A stretch of 64,000 bases of DNA from Apteryx mantelli (lineage: Eukaryota; Chordata; Aves; Apterygiformes; Apterygidae): positions 121,925,415 through 121,989,414 of the forward strand of contig NC_089979.1 in assembly GCF_036417845.1 (NCBI RefSeq). The letters run 5' to 3'. Within the stretch, counting starts at the first letter, position 1. Each line of letters begins with the position of its first letter. The notes under the pieces were generated by a model. It was given only the letters and a program-made list of their open reading frames with translations, was not told the origin of the DNA and searched no databases. A program made the position numbers and the translations under genes. Shown in pieces: positions 1 to 12,300 of this stretch.

Positions 1-342
1 AAGGTGGCCTTCTCACACCCACATTTACCAGTAAGAATGGCTAGCCTGAATTAGACTAGTCTAGACTGAAGTGGGTAGAAAGCAAGTTGTACTATGAAAA
101 ATACAACTTTGCCCCCATATGCTTACACACATGCACATACACACTGTCCGAGGAAAGAGTAAGAGAGAAAGGTTATTCTCAAGAGAGCAGGTCCCTCCCA
201 GTCATTCTCAAGTTATGACATCATCATCTGCTAGTGTCAGAATGGGGGTATAATTCTCATTACGGATATGAATATGGATGGTCATGTTAGAAATGACCTT
301 GCAGAATGGAGACTATGAGATGTTCTGACTCTCTAAACTCAC
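1..342 (-). other. Intron (partial), collagen gene
   Basis: It is intronic DNA left of the 51-bp helix exon. No further Gly-X-Y exon is seen before the window ends. Confidence 0.75.
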
Positions 343-393
343 CTTTGCTCCTTTGCTCCCTTCAGGACCAGAGACACCTCTGCCATCCATGCC
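343..393 (-). CDS. Collagen helix exon, 51 bp, with one-residue imperfection
   Basis: Seventeen codons read [17 protein letters not shown]. The two-residue unit matches the 17-codon exon of human A6 (GND GSP GY GSV GRK GAK), so the imperfection is a family trait, though shifted by one triplet. Acceptor CTGTGCAG (AG 395-394), donor GTGAGT (342-341). It is the last exon inside the window. Confidence 0.87.
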
Positions 394-3300
394 CTGCACA
401 GGGTGAATATACCATCAGTTAGATTTTAATAGAGGATTAGATTTACATCCGATTCCCTCCTGGCCTAAAAACCTCCCATTACAATGATGTGCCCAGCCTC
501 TTTAGGCTGATGAGGTAGGGCAAACTGCCACAACACAGTCTAAAACCAGTGGCAAACGGTGGCAAAAGCTGTGAAAAGAAAACATGGATTAAGACCATGC
601 TTCCTCTCCACTGTATGGCCTACCTCTGGTATATTCTCCCTCTGTCATAGAGAATCTGAGTGGAAAGATATTCTCTCTAACCCACAAGGAATGTGGCGTC
701 TATAAGGAAACTGAGAACCAAATGCAAAATAATTTTAATTGTACCAAAGAGGGAAAACAAAAGAAGAGGGAATGGACTGTATTGACTCAGCTGGATGAGA
801 GTTAAACCACAGAAGCCCTGAATTAGGACAAAAAGACTCACAGGCATGCCCCTCTGTCCAGCTGGTCCCACTACACCCTTCTCTCCAGGGTCACCAGGCT
901 CACCCTGTCACAGTTGAAATACAAAAACCATTAGTTTGGCTTATCCAGCATCATTCTTCTTTCTGAAATGGGAGTTTGTCTGCTCAGCTGAAGTGTGCTC
1001 ACACCTTTTATAGACAAAAAGTGTTCTGCGACAGACCATGTTTGATGGAGGGTTCTTACAGGTGAAACTGGAAAGCACCGGTCAAATCAGAATGTGCTGA
1101 GCACTGATGCAGCTAAACCCCACAGGTCTTCCTTCAATAAAAATCCCACTGTTACTAGGGATTCCTAATGGTGAGAGCATTTTCTGAGAAAAGTTATATT
1201 AATGGAAGTAGGAATTCTACCAGCCTGAAGAATCTGTTGACAGCAGAGTACATTTTTCAGGCAGTCTGTCCAGCTTGTGCTCCTAATTCTCTCACAAGTT
1301 TTCTTTTCTTGGATTCCTTTTTTGCCTTTCCCTTCCTTCATGAACTTTCTTCTAACAAGAACCCCAAAACTAAACAGCACAAAGCCAGATTGAGAAAATG
1401 GAGTGTATGGTGGAGCACTTGACAGACTCTGATTTATTCCAGTAAGAAGCAGTTTTTGTTATTGCTGCCACCAAAGACACAGGGATTAAATTCTTGTGCT
1501 TGTTCCCACCTTTCTCACTGTTTCACTACATGTTTTCAGGCAATCATTATGGTACCTTCCAACACCTCTTTGTCACTAAAGGTAATAACACACTGAATGT
1601 AATAATCCTTCAGAGATACTGAAAGGCTTAGTTAAGTGGTATTAGTTATGCCTTTTAGGTTCTTAGATGTAACAATACCTAAAATCGGTCCGTTTTAGTT
1701 AATAAAGTAAGTCTCTCATATCAAATGCACATTACTGAAAGGAAAGCAAGTGATAAAGTGTGTTACAAATAAGTGAATCATAATGTGGACCACCTAATTT
1801 TATAAGTCATTTTGTCTAACTTCATGTTGACTTAGTTATTTTCAACATATTAATTCCTGTGTAATAGACATCGTATTAGTCAGGACTTCTTGGACTGATT
1901 AAGAATCTTCTGAAGAAAAAGGTTAAAATAAGCAGCTAAACTTTATTAGCTGGTACATGTCTTCCATGGGTTGGACAGAGTCTAGGAATCATAAAATAAG
2001 TTCAGGGGCCTGCACTGCCATATCCTGAGTGCATTTTGTGAGAAGCTAAGCCCCAGTGAGAACCATGGCCACAAAAGCAATTAGGACAGCAGTCATGGTA
2101 GCATTAGCAATCTCTTAGTATAGCTCTGACACCTGTAAGTTTACCTTGAGCACATCACTCTCTTACAATCTAAAAATGCCTATAAAAATATATTATTCTT
2201 CACATGTTCCATAGGAGCATCACAAATTTTGGTTCATGCTTCTTTAGTCAGATTTTTGAATGAATGATGCTGTGAGATTGCTGCAATTAGGTACTTTAAA
2301 AAAGTTTACCTTTGCTCCCCTTGCACCTTTCTTCCCAACAGAGCCAAGTGGGCCTGGGGGTCCCGGACTAGCCTACAATCAGAAATATCAGTAAAATGAT
2401 GCATGATGAAAAATTCAAGGGCTCATTGCACGCACCTCAAGGGTTCATTGCCACTTGCAATTGCTATAGTATGAGAATAGACATCTAGCACATTAACAGA
2501 CTTCCCCAAAGCTTTTGAGGGCCATAGTAAGAGTTATGGGCCAAGCTACTATTCCAGTTATTTTCTGTTTTCTGTATGACTGCTTTAAAATTCCCAAAAT
2601 ATTACTAAGTATGACATAAATGCTATTTTCCATCTATACAGATGTTTAAGTATGATAGTGAATAGACATGCATGAGTGCACAAACAATATGAATATTGTT
2701 ATACATAAATGTATACTGTTATATATAAATATATAAATGGCTGTGTAAGCATGAGCACTGTTACATGACTGAAGCAGATGCCCAAGGCCGGATGAGTCAG
2801 CCACATTCCAATCCTGAGTTATACTGGTGTAATTCCAAAATAATGCCCCAAAATCACCAGCATCACACAAGTGAGAGGAAGATCAGCACTCAATAGGCAT
2901 TCAATAGTTACAACTTCATCATACCTTAGCCTTAAATCTTCTTGGTCATACTCAGACAAAACTATCGACCAACCAATTACCTAGCTTTGCTCTCAACTAC
3001 ACCACTGTACATCTGGACCTAGATGTGCTGCAAGCCATGATGTAACTGCTGATATACGCTAGAGAATTGAAAGTGGAATGCAAAACTAAGGTTTTGCATT
3101 GCAACCATAGAAAAAACTTGGTAATATTGAAGTTCTCTTCCTATTAACCCACCTAAACTTATTTTCAAGGCTGTTATTTTCCATAATCCAGATTGGTAGT
3201 AGTAAACTTCTTCATATGGCCATTAGTTTCCATAAATACTATATTGAAAAATCATCCATTTCTTCTTGTTTACATAGGTTTTAAAAACCAACCAATTAGA

Positions 3301-6300
3301 AGAATAATACAAACACTGAGAAAAGAAAACCCCCAAGGTGCACAGCAGGGATATGTTATTTAAAGCTAACCGGAGGGGCTGGCATGCCTTGTGGTCCTGG
3401 AGGTCCTCTGATCCCTTGTGGTCCTCTTGGGCCCTGAAGTAAAAAAGTCATTTAAAAAAAAAAAGTCAGTCAAATGTTGATTACCTTTCACTAAAGATTA
3501 GATTGCTGGAGTGACTAGAATACAAATGCCTATTTTGCAAGATCCTCTGCAGAGGTGAAACTTCTGGCTGCTTGGCTGTAGGGATATGCCCATGTGAAGC
3601 AGCTGATATTGTCACTGCATGGTAGCCATATTCAGAGAGCCACTTAGGCCCCTAAAATATCAAGGGTGACATAACCAGCCCTCAACCAACGAGACACTTG
3701 CTCCAGATGCCTATACAGTCAGTGAATGGAGCATCTTAAAACTGAAAGCTACGGTAAAGAGCTTATGGCCATAACTCTCTTCAAAATCACTTCACCAACC
3801 AAATTTTTGAAACACGAAGTTTTTTCACTGATCTTGTCAATCAGAATGTCATTTTCACCATTTCAATGCACCCTGGAAATACAACAGATTCAATCATGCA
3901 ACACATTCTATGTGCTTATTGCTAACTATTTCTAATAAATTCATTTTGAAGATATCTGCTTGAAAATATCCTGTAAGCTAGAGAAGTGTTGACTAAATTA
4001 CTTATTACTAACATTCATGGTCCTCTTTCAATTTCGGTATAAGCTGCACCTACATAAACTGAAAGAGAAACTTGGCACATTTAATTTATCAGGGTCACAG
4101 AGGAAATTTGCCAGTGAAGAATTTTCCTCATAATATTTTTAGCTGAAATAAATAAAGCACTCCAAAAGAAAAATAAAAGATCAAGACTGACAACTCATTT
4201 TCTCTGCAGCTAACATACAAAAACAACTCAGAATTTCTTTTAGCTACCTGTGGGCCTGGCAAACCGGGGTTTCCTGGGTAACCTGATTCCCCCAGATCTC
4301 CTTGCTCACCCTGCCGGAACAAAAACAAACATATGAACAACAAAATAACAAAAACAAGAAAACAGATTAGCACCTTAGATGTGTATATCAACAGATACTC
4401 ATTTCACATTTGCGCAGAATATTAACTGATAGAAGGCTTTCTGTGCTTTCAGGCAGCACCTTCTGCTGAACAAAAATCAGTTAAAAAGCAAAGGGCTAAG
4501 TATTCTTTTTTTGATTTAGGATCTGTGATGAACATAAGATCTGCATTGGGAGAGGTCAGTTCTATTTGCTTTGCATTTTGATGGGTGTAAAATACACCTT
4601 TGTGTCAGCACTATTGCTGCACTACCTTTGTCCTTGGCCACAGCAGAGACTTTGACAAGTCATAAAGTCAGGGCCACAAAGACAGACGCTCTTCACCTTA
4701 TCCATGGAGAACTACTCGGGGAGGGGGGCAACCACAACTTCATAATTCATCCCAGAATTAAGTACCTTTGTATTCCTCAGCTTTCACTCTGGTCACTCAG
4801 TGAGGCAAGTCAAATCTTGAAAAAATAACTTTTCAAGCTCTTCAGCTCATGGCTATTAAAAGTTGCCAGCTATGAATGAGTCAGTTTAGCTGACATCCAT
4901 AAGAAATATTTTCTCTGTCTGCTGATCTGAGTAAAATAGAGATGCTTAGCACCAAGATATTCTAGGCCTCGCTGAAGGTTTTCTTTCACTAGAGAGATTA
5001 TAAAGATATATCTGAAGATTCTCAGGAAGCTGACAGTTCTGGAAAGAATCTCCTGGAGAAAACCACATTCAAAAGGCTGTACTCCCTAATTCTCCATGAC
5101 ATGAATGAAATGAGAGAGATATCAATGCAAAAAAAAATAAAGAAATAAAATAAAAAGAAATAAAAAAGCCAGAGTAACAATACTGTAACAGGGGACATCA
5201 GTCAGTAGACTGATGCCAGGCTTAGGCCTGCTTTAAAAATTCAATAGAAATAGATTTTCACAAAAATTGCTTTGATTGCAATGCAAACAGAGAGAAATAG
5301 AAGAAATCTTTTCTTAGGCACACTGTATTGGATTCCAAAACCAACAGACACTTTCCAGCTTCTTCAATGAACTTTGAATCAGGCCTAGAATACAAGTTGT
5401 TCCTTTTTTTTTTGCCTCTCTTATGTCTTCCTTTAGTTTATTATCCTTTCCTTCCTATTTGCTTTGCTTTTGTAACACTGCACAAAGACTGCAGTGCTGT
5501 TCTTGCCCATGACAATCATGTCTCTGAAGCTATATCACACCTTTTGTTTCATCTGTCCACTGATTATTGCTGTTCATAATGGTAATTGCGTTTCTTTATT
5601 CTTTTAAAACTATTATGAAAATTTAGTCTCCCTTTCATCACAAAAATCAATGGATAATTGGAGATGAAAGTCCTGGAAAAATGTCTTTTCAGGTTATCAT
5701 GAAAAGTGGTATGTTCATGCTGACTGCAAGGGAAGTTAACAACTTTGTCGAAAGAAGCCTCAGTTTGGTGCCTTTTATTAACAATTAAAAAAGGTATAAG
5801 TCCTTATACATTAGCTGGGGGAATTCTGTCCCACTACCTGTAGCCTGATTATATCATTTGTCCCTAAGCACTTTACTGGATGGATTAGCATAGGCTCACT
5901 AATATCTGCTCATCTTAAAGAACGATCCATCTGCATTCCATTTCAACAGCAAAACCTTCCTGGTCAGGCAGAATTGGCCATGCCATGTTTCCTTATAGAA
6001 CCAGACCCTGCGGTCCACAGAAGGACCCTTGAAGACCCTGCAAACATTAGGACTATACAGTTCTGCTTCCTGCCCAGGGATATCAGGAAGCCTGAACAGA
6101 GAAGCTTTTAGCCCTATGTCCTGTGGCAGCTTTGCAACACCGTCATGCAAGAGAAGAGATCTCAGTGGGAGGACATGACACCCAAAGTTTTCCCAGAGGA
6201 TGGATGTCAGTACCACAGAGCAAGAGTCTACTGCTCCCCTCTGGTTTCCACAGGGGAGGTAGAAGACAGACTAGGGCAAAATTCTCTTTGACATTCAACC

Positions 6301-9300
6301 TCTTCAGTGAAAATGTTATATACATAAGCTGTGATCTGAGCATGGGTTGGAACCCAGTCTTTAATGCCTACTGACACATACAATGTTTTTTCTTATGCTT
6401 TTAGAAGTCAAAGATGATCATCAAGCGATTAAGTGAAAACAGTTGCAAAGTTCCTGTTGCTGTGATGTCCAGTCATCTCTGTTTCCTTCCATATTAAAAA
6501 CAGGTGGCCTCATAACTGGGGAGGTCACAAAGATGAAGAAGGTTGCTTCAAAAGGTTCATCTAATTCTACATTCTGTGATTTTACCAAACAAGTTGATGT
6601 TTTTATTTTCTAAGCACATCAGAATTCTAGCGCTCACTAGTACTACGGAAAGATAAGGGATAATCTGTTTCCTGCAATTTTTGTCATTTCATTCTCATTA
6701 CTTACTTGGATTATCGCTATTACTCACAGAAAAATGTAAACTGAGATTTTTAGAGTCCCAGCAGCAAAAAGGTTATAAAAAAAAAAGTACAACAAACTTA
6801 AGAAATCCCTTAAGAAGGGGTTTCTGAGCTATTAAGCAATAGGTGGGAGGTGGATTTCTGCTATAACTGATAGACTGGATTGATGATTGTTTCATATTTT
6901 AATTTAAAATATCTGAAAAAAACATGCAAAGGAACTTGTGAGACAGAAATAGGAAACAGTAACTATAAAAAGTCAGAGTCTTTCAAGTTATGTTTATCCG
7001 CATGAGTAGCCAAAGCATAGTGCTTTCCCTCTCTTGGTGGGCGGAATCAAAGTCTTCCAGGGTTTATTCCTACCCGGGATATCCTAGACAGCAAAAGATC
7101 TAGACTCTCGAAATGAAATCCAAATTGGGCTTTTCAGAAACCAGATGGGGCAGAAGTTTCAGGACAAAGTTTAATTGCATGCTGCATGAAGCCGAGATGT
7201 AACTGGAGCATGGTTTGAGGAATTTGCTGGACTCTCACTTCTGTCTGTCATTTCCCAATGGAAAATTAATTTGAATCAGAGAGCTTGCAATGTCAAAAAC
7301 CTGTGTTACCTGACTACAGCACACAGTAAGGCAGTGACAAACGTGAAGCAAAACTCTGCTGCTTCAGAATTGCAGGAGAGGGGCAAGAAGACTAGAAATG
7401 AGAGTCAAATCAAAGACTGTTGCTGAAGACATATTATTTCTGTAAAAGATCCTCCCGGCAGGTCTGTTTTCTTTGCTGAAACTGATATGTTCTACTCCCC
7501 CATTATGGCCTTCAGCTTAAATGTTTCTTGTTGCTGCAGAAAAAGCACTTTGTATACACAAAAGTTTAATGAAACGTCATGGACATGCTGCCAGATTAAG
7601 AAAACGGCAAACACTTCAATTTACACACTGTTCCCACAACCAAAAATGTGAGAAATATACTAAATGCAGCAAGCTGAGCAAACTGTTATGACCAGCAACA
7701 GGATGTTTTGTACAGGCCAAATATGTGCTCATATTGTGAGCTTTGAGAAAGGCAACAGGGCTTTGGCTCAGACTTTGAAACAGTTGCTACTTGAGGCCAG
7801 AGACAAGGAGTGTGTGCACTTCATCCTGTTTTGTCTTTGGTATTAGGACTACTGGAACTGCATCAGTATGAAATTGTGCTGTTCCTCTGGGTTTATTTTC
7901 ACTAAGGTAAACAGGAAATCTAAATCACTGCACACATGAGCAAATCTGGGAAACTCCTGGTGGAACCAGGGGAATGAACAACCAGCAAGTGGAAAAGAAA
8001 TCTGAGCAGCCAAAGGAAATCAACATATCTGCTGAAGCACCATGCTAAGCCAAGGTGTATACCACCTTCTTTATTTGTGTTAGCAACCCTGAAGAAAGAT
8101 TGGGTCAAATGTGAACTACTTGTGCTATAACAATGTGTTTTCTGGTATGATCGTATAACCTATACTTAAGAAAGAAAGCAACAGGATAATCTTGTAAGTC
8201 ATGCTTTTAGATGTTCTTACAGTCTCATTGCAGGGAAATATTTTACCCTATCTTAAGAATTAAAAAAGAAAGAAATCATAGAGTTTTCTCAGGTTCCTAG
8301 AATTTTACTTTTACTTGCACTAGTCCATTTTCGAATACAGCTGCCTTCAGATTTGCTTTGATAACTGCATTTGTGCCCTCCAGGATGAGGAGGAGATGGG
8401 CATGGCTGCAAGGGGAGTACCTGGGACAACAGACCCTGTGCCTTGCCAGAACGCCCAGAAGAAGCGGCAGGTGATTGTCGTGGGGGACTCCCTGCTGCAG
8501 GGGACGGAGGCATCTATCTGCCGACCTGACCTCATGTCTAGAGAGGTTTGTGGCTTGCCAGGGGCTCGCGTGAGAGACGTCATGGAAAGACTGCCAAGGC
8601 TTGTCCACGCTTCGGATTATTACCCACTGCTGCTCTTCCATGTGGGTGCTAATGACACCAAGGGCAAACTGGAGACCATCAAGCAGGATTTCAGAGCTCT
8701 AGGGATGGTGGTCAAGGGTCTGGGAGCCCAGGTCATCATCTCCTCAATCCTGCCAGTGAGGGGGTGGATGAAAGGAGGAGATGGACTTTCCAAGTTAACG
8801 ACTGGCTGTGCCACTGGTGTTGGCAACAGGGTTTTGGTTTCTACAACCATGGGACCCTGTTTGAAGATCGACAACTGCTGGGGAGAGATGGGATCCGCCT
8901 CACTAAGCTGAGCACACGTGTCTTTGCCAACAGGTTGGCCAACCTGGTAAGGAGGGCTTTAAACTAGGAAAGACGAGGAAAGGGGAGAGTTATAGTGCCA
9001 GGGTAGTTGGCAAAAGACAGCTCAAGTCGGGATGCCTCCAGCAGGTGAATGCAGCCAGGGAAGTGCGCATGGGATGTGGCTATGGAGGATCCTCTTATAT
9101 CCCTCCTGGGAAACCTGCATGCTCGATCACCTCTCTGAAATGCCTGTACACCAATGCACGCAGCATGGGGAATAAACAGGAAGAACTAGAGATCTGTGTG
9201 CAGTCGCAGGGCCATGATCTCATTGCCATTACAGAGACATGGTGGGATAGCTCGCATGACTGGAGTGCTGTCATGGATGGCTACGTGCTTTTTAGGAAAG

Positions 9301-12300
9301 ACAGGCCAGGAAAGCGAGGTGGTGGAGTTGCTCTTTATGTGAGAGAGCAACTGGAATGTATTGAGCTGTGCCTAGGGGTGGATGAAGAGCGAGTCGAGAG
9401 CTTATGGGTAAGGATCAAAGGGCAGGCTAATAGAGGTGACACTGTTGTGGGTGTTTACTACAGGCCACCTGATCAAGAAGAGGAAGTCGATGAGGTCTTC
9501 TACAGACAGGTGGAAGTAGCCTCACGATCCCAGGCCCTGGTTCTCATGGGGGACTTCAACCACCCTGATATCTGCTGGAAAGACAACACAGCTAGGCACA
9601 AACAGTCCCAGAGGTTCCTGCAGAGCATTGGTGACAACTTCTTGACACAGGTGACACAGGTGGTGGAGGAGTCATTGAGGAGAGGTGTGCTGCTGGACCT
9701 CGTACTAAAAAACAAAGAAGGACTGGTGGAAGATGTGAAGGTTGGGGGCAGCCTTGGCTGCAGTGACCATGAGATGGTGGAGTTCAGGATCCTGCGAGGA
9801 GCAGGCAGGGCACTAAGTAGGATCGCAACCCTGGACTTCAGGAGAGCAAACTTTGGCCTCTTCAGGGACCTACTTGGAGGAATCCCATGGGTTAGGGCCC
9901 TAGAAGGAAGGGGCGTTCAAGAGAGCTGGTTAATATTCAAACATCACTTCCTCCAGGCTCAAGAGTGCTGCATCCCTATGAGTAGGAAGTCAAGCAAAGG
10001 AGGTAGGAGACCTGCATGGATGAGCAAGGAGCTCCTGGCAAAACTCAACCAGAAGAAGGAAGTCTACAGAAAGTGGAAAGGGGGGCAGGCCACTTGGGAG
10101 GAATATAGGAACGTTGTCAGAGTATGCAGGCATGCGCTGAGGAAGACTAAGGCCCGTTTGGAATTAAATCTGGCGAGAGATGTCAAGGACAACAAGAAGG
10201 GCTTCTTCAAATACATCAGTAGCAAGAGGAAGACTAGGGAAAATGTGGGCCCTTTGCTGAACGGGGTGGGTGCCCTGGTGACGAAGGATGCAGAGAAGGC
10301 AGAGTTACTGAATGCCTTCTTTGCTTCAGTCTTTACTGCTCAGGCCAGCCCTCAGGAACCGCAGACCCTGGAGGCAAGAGAGAAAGTCTGGAGAAAGGAA
10401 GACTTTCCCTTGATCGAGGAGGATCGGGTTAGAGATCATTTAAGCAAACCTGACACCCACAAATCCATGGGCCCCGATGGGATGCACCCACGAGTGCTGA
10501 GGGAGCTGGCGGACGTTATTGCTAAGCCACTCTCCATCATCTTTGAAAGGTCATGGAGAACAGGAGAGGTGCCTGAAGACTGGAAGAAAGCCAATGTCAC
10601 GCCAGTCTTCAAAAAGGGCAAGAAGGAGGACCCAGGGAACTACAGGCCAGTCAGCCTCACCTCCATCCCTGGAAAGGTGATGGAGCAGATCATCCTGGAG
10701 GCCATCTCCAAGCATGTGGAGGAGAAGAAGGTGATCAGGAGTAGTCAGCATGGCTTCACCAAGGGGAAATCATGCCTAACCAATCTGATAGCCTTCTCTG
10801 ATGGAATGACTGCCTGGGTAGATGAGGGGAGAGCAGTGGATGTTGTCTGCCTTGACTTCAGCAAGGCTTTTGACACTGTCTCCCATAACATCCTCATAGA
10901 CAAGCTCAGGAAGTGTGGGCTAGATGAGTGGACAGTGAGGTGGATTGAGAAGTGGCTGAATGGCAGAGCTCAGAGAGTTGTGATCAGCGGCACAAAGTCT
11001 AGTTGGAGGCCTGTAGCTAGCAGTGTCCCCCAGGGGTCAGTACTGGGTCCAGTCTTGGTCAACTTCTTCATCAATGACCTGGATGAAGGCACAGAGTGCA
11101 CCCTCAGCAAGTCTGCTGATGATACAAAACTGGGAGGAGTAGCCGATACCCCAGAGGGCTGTGCTGCCATTCAGAGAGACCTGGACAGGCTGGAGAGGTG
11201 GGCAGAGAGGAACCTCATGAAGTTCAACAAAGGCAAGTGCAGGGTCCTGCACCTGGGGAGGAATAACCCCATGCACCAGTACAGGTTGGAGGTTGACCTG
11301 CTGGAAAGCAGCTCTGCGGAGAAGGATCTGGGAGTGCTGGTGGACACCAAGTTAAGCATGAGGCAGCAATGTGCCCTTGTGGCCAAGAAGGCCAAGGGTA
11401 TCCTGGGGTGCATCAGGAAGAGCGTTGCCAGCAGGTCGAGGGAGGTGATTCTCCCCCTCTACTCAGCCCTGGTGAGGCCGCATCTGGAGTACTGCGTCCA
11501 GTTCTGGGCTCCCCAGTACAAGAGGGATGTGGCACTACTGGAGCAAGTCCAGCAAAGGGCTACAAAGATGATTAGGGGACTGGAGCATCTCTCTTATGAG
11601 GAAAGACTGAGAGAGCTGGGCCTGTTTAGCCTAGAGAAGAGAAGGCTGAGAGGAGATATTATCAACATGTACAAGTATCTGAAGGGAGGGTGTCAAGAGG
11701 ATGGAGCCAGACTCTTTTCAGTGGTGCCCAGCGACAGGACGCGAGGCAATGGGCACAAACTGAAACACAGGAAATTCCATCTGAACATGAGGAAATACTT
11801 TTTCACTGTGAGGGTGACAGAGCACTGGCGCAGGTTGCCCAGAGAGGTTGTGGAGTCTCCTTCTCTGGAGATATTCAAAACCCGCCTGGACGCGATCCTG
11901 TACAATGTGCTCTAGGTGATGCTGCTTGAGCAGGGGGGTTGGACTAGATGATCTCCAGAGGTCCCTTCCAACCTCAACCATTCTGTGATTCTGTGATTTT
12001 GTAATTTTCACCCTGAGATAAAACAAGATATCTTTTCCAAGAATATTACCTAAAAGTTCACTCAACAGAAGGGCAGTGATGTCTTTAGCAATTACAGCTC
12101 TGGAGATAGCTCCTTTTCATTGTGGCTCCACAGAGTATAGGTCTGGGAAAACCAGGGCTTCAACCCAACAGTGACATTTGTGATAATGAGACAATTTTCC
12201 CCAAGTGATTAAAGGATCTTTCTGGAAGGATCAGTCAGCATCCATGAAGGTTGATCTGTTCCTTATATCCCATACAAGCATTCATACTGCACTATATTCT

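Larger units (their letters stand above)
8320..12003 (+). mobile_element. CR1 LINE retrotransposon, 5'-truncated, 3' end complete
   Basis: A GC-richer block of about 3.7 kb sits antisense in the 9.3-kb collagen intron. Order: remnant of ORF1 (esterase-like), 956-codon ORF2 (endonuclease plus reverse transcriptase), then the CR1 3' UTR with the TTGGACTAGATGATCTCCAG block and the octamer tail. No poly-A and no clear target-site duplication are seen, as expected for CR1. The 5' border is approximate (within about 50 bases), because the edge of ORF1 similarity is not sharp. Full-length CR1 is about 4.5 kb, so the promoter and the first part of ORF1 are missing. Its presence points to a bird or other reptile genome. 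Confidence 0.93.

Noticed and set aside
5899..6216. 105-codon minus-strand ORF in the 9.3-kb intron
   Set aside because: No domain and no Gly-X-Y pattern, and the helix exon series leaves no room for an extra exon here.
6568..6582. Possible second CR1 3' end (ATTCTGTGATTTT)
   Set aside because: Only one octamer is present, and the conserved GATCTCCAGAGG-type block expected just before it is missing.
8289..8874. Several minus-strand ORFs across the CR1 ORF1 and ORF2 region
   Set aside because: They are antisense shadows of the GC-rich CR1 coding sequence.
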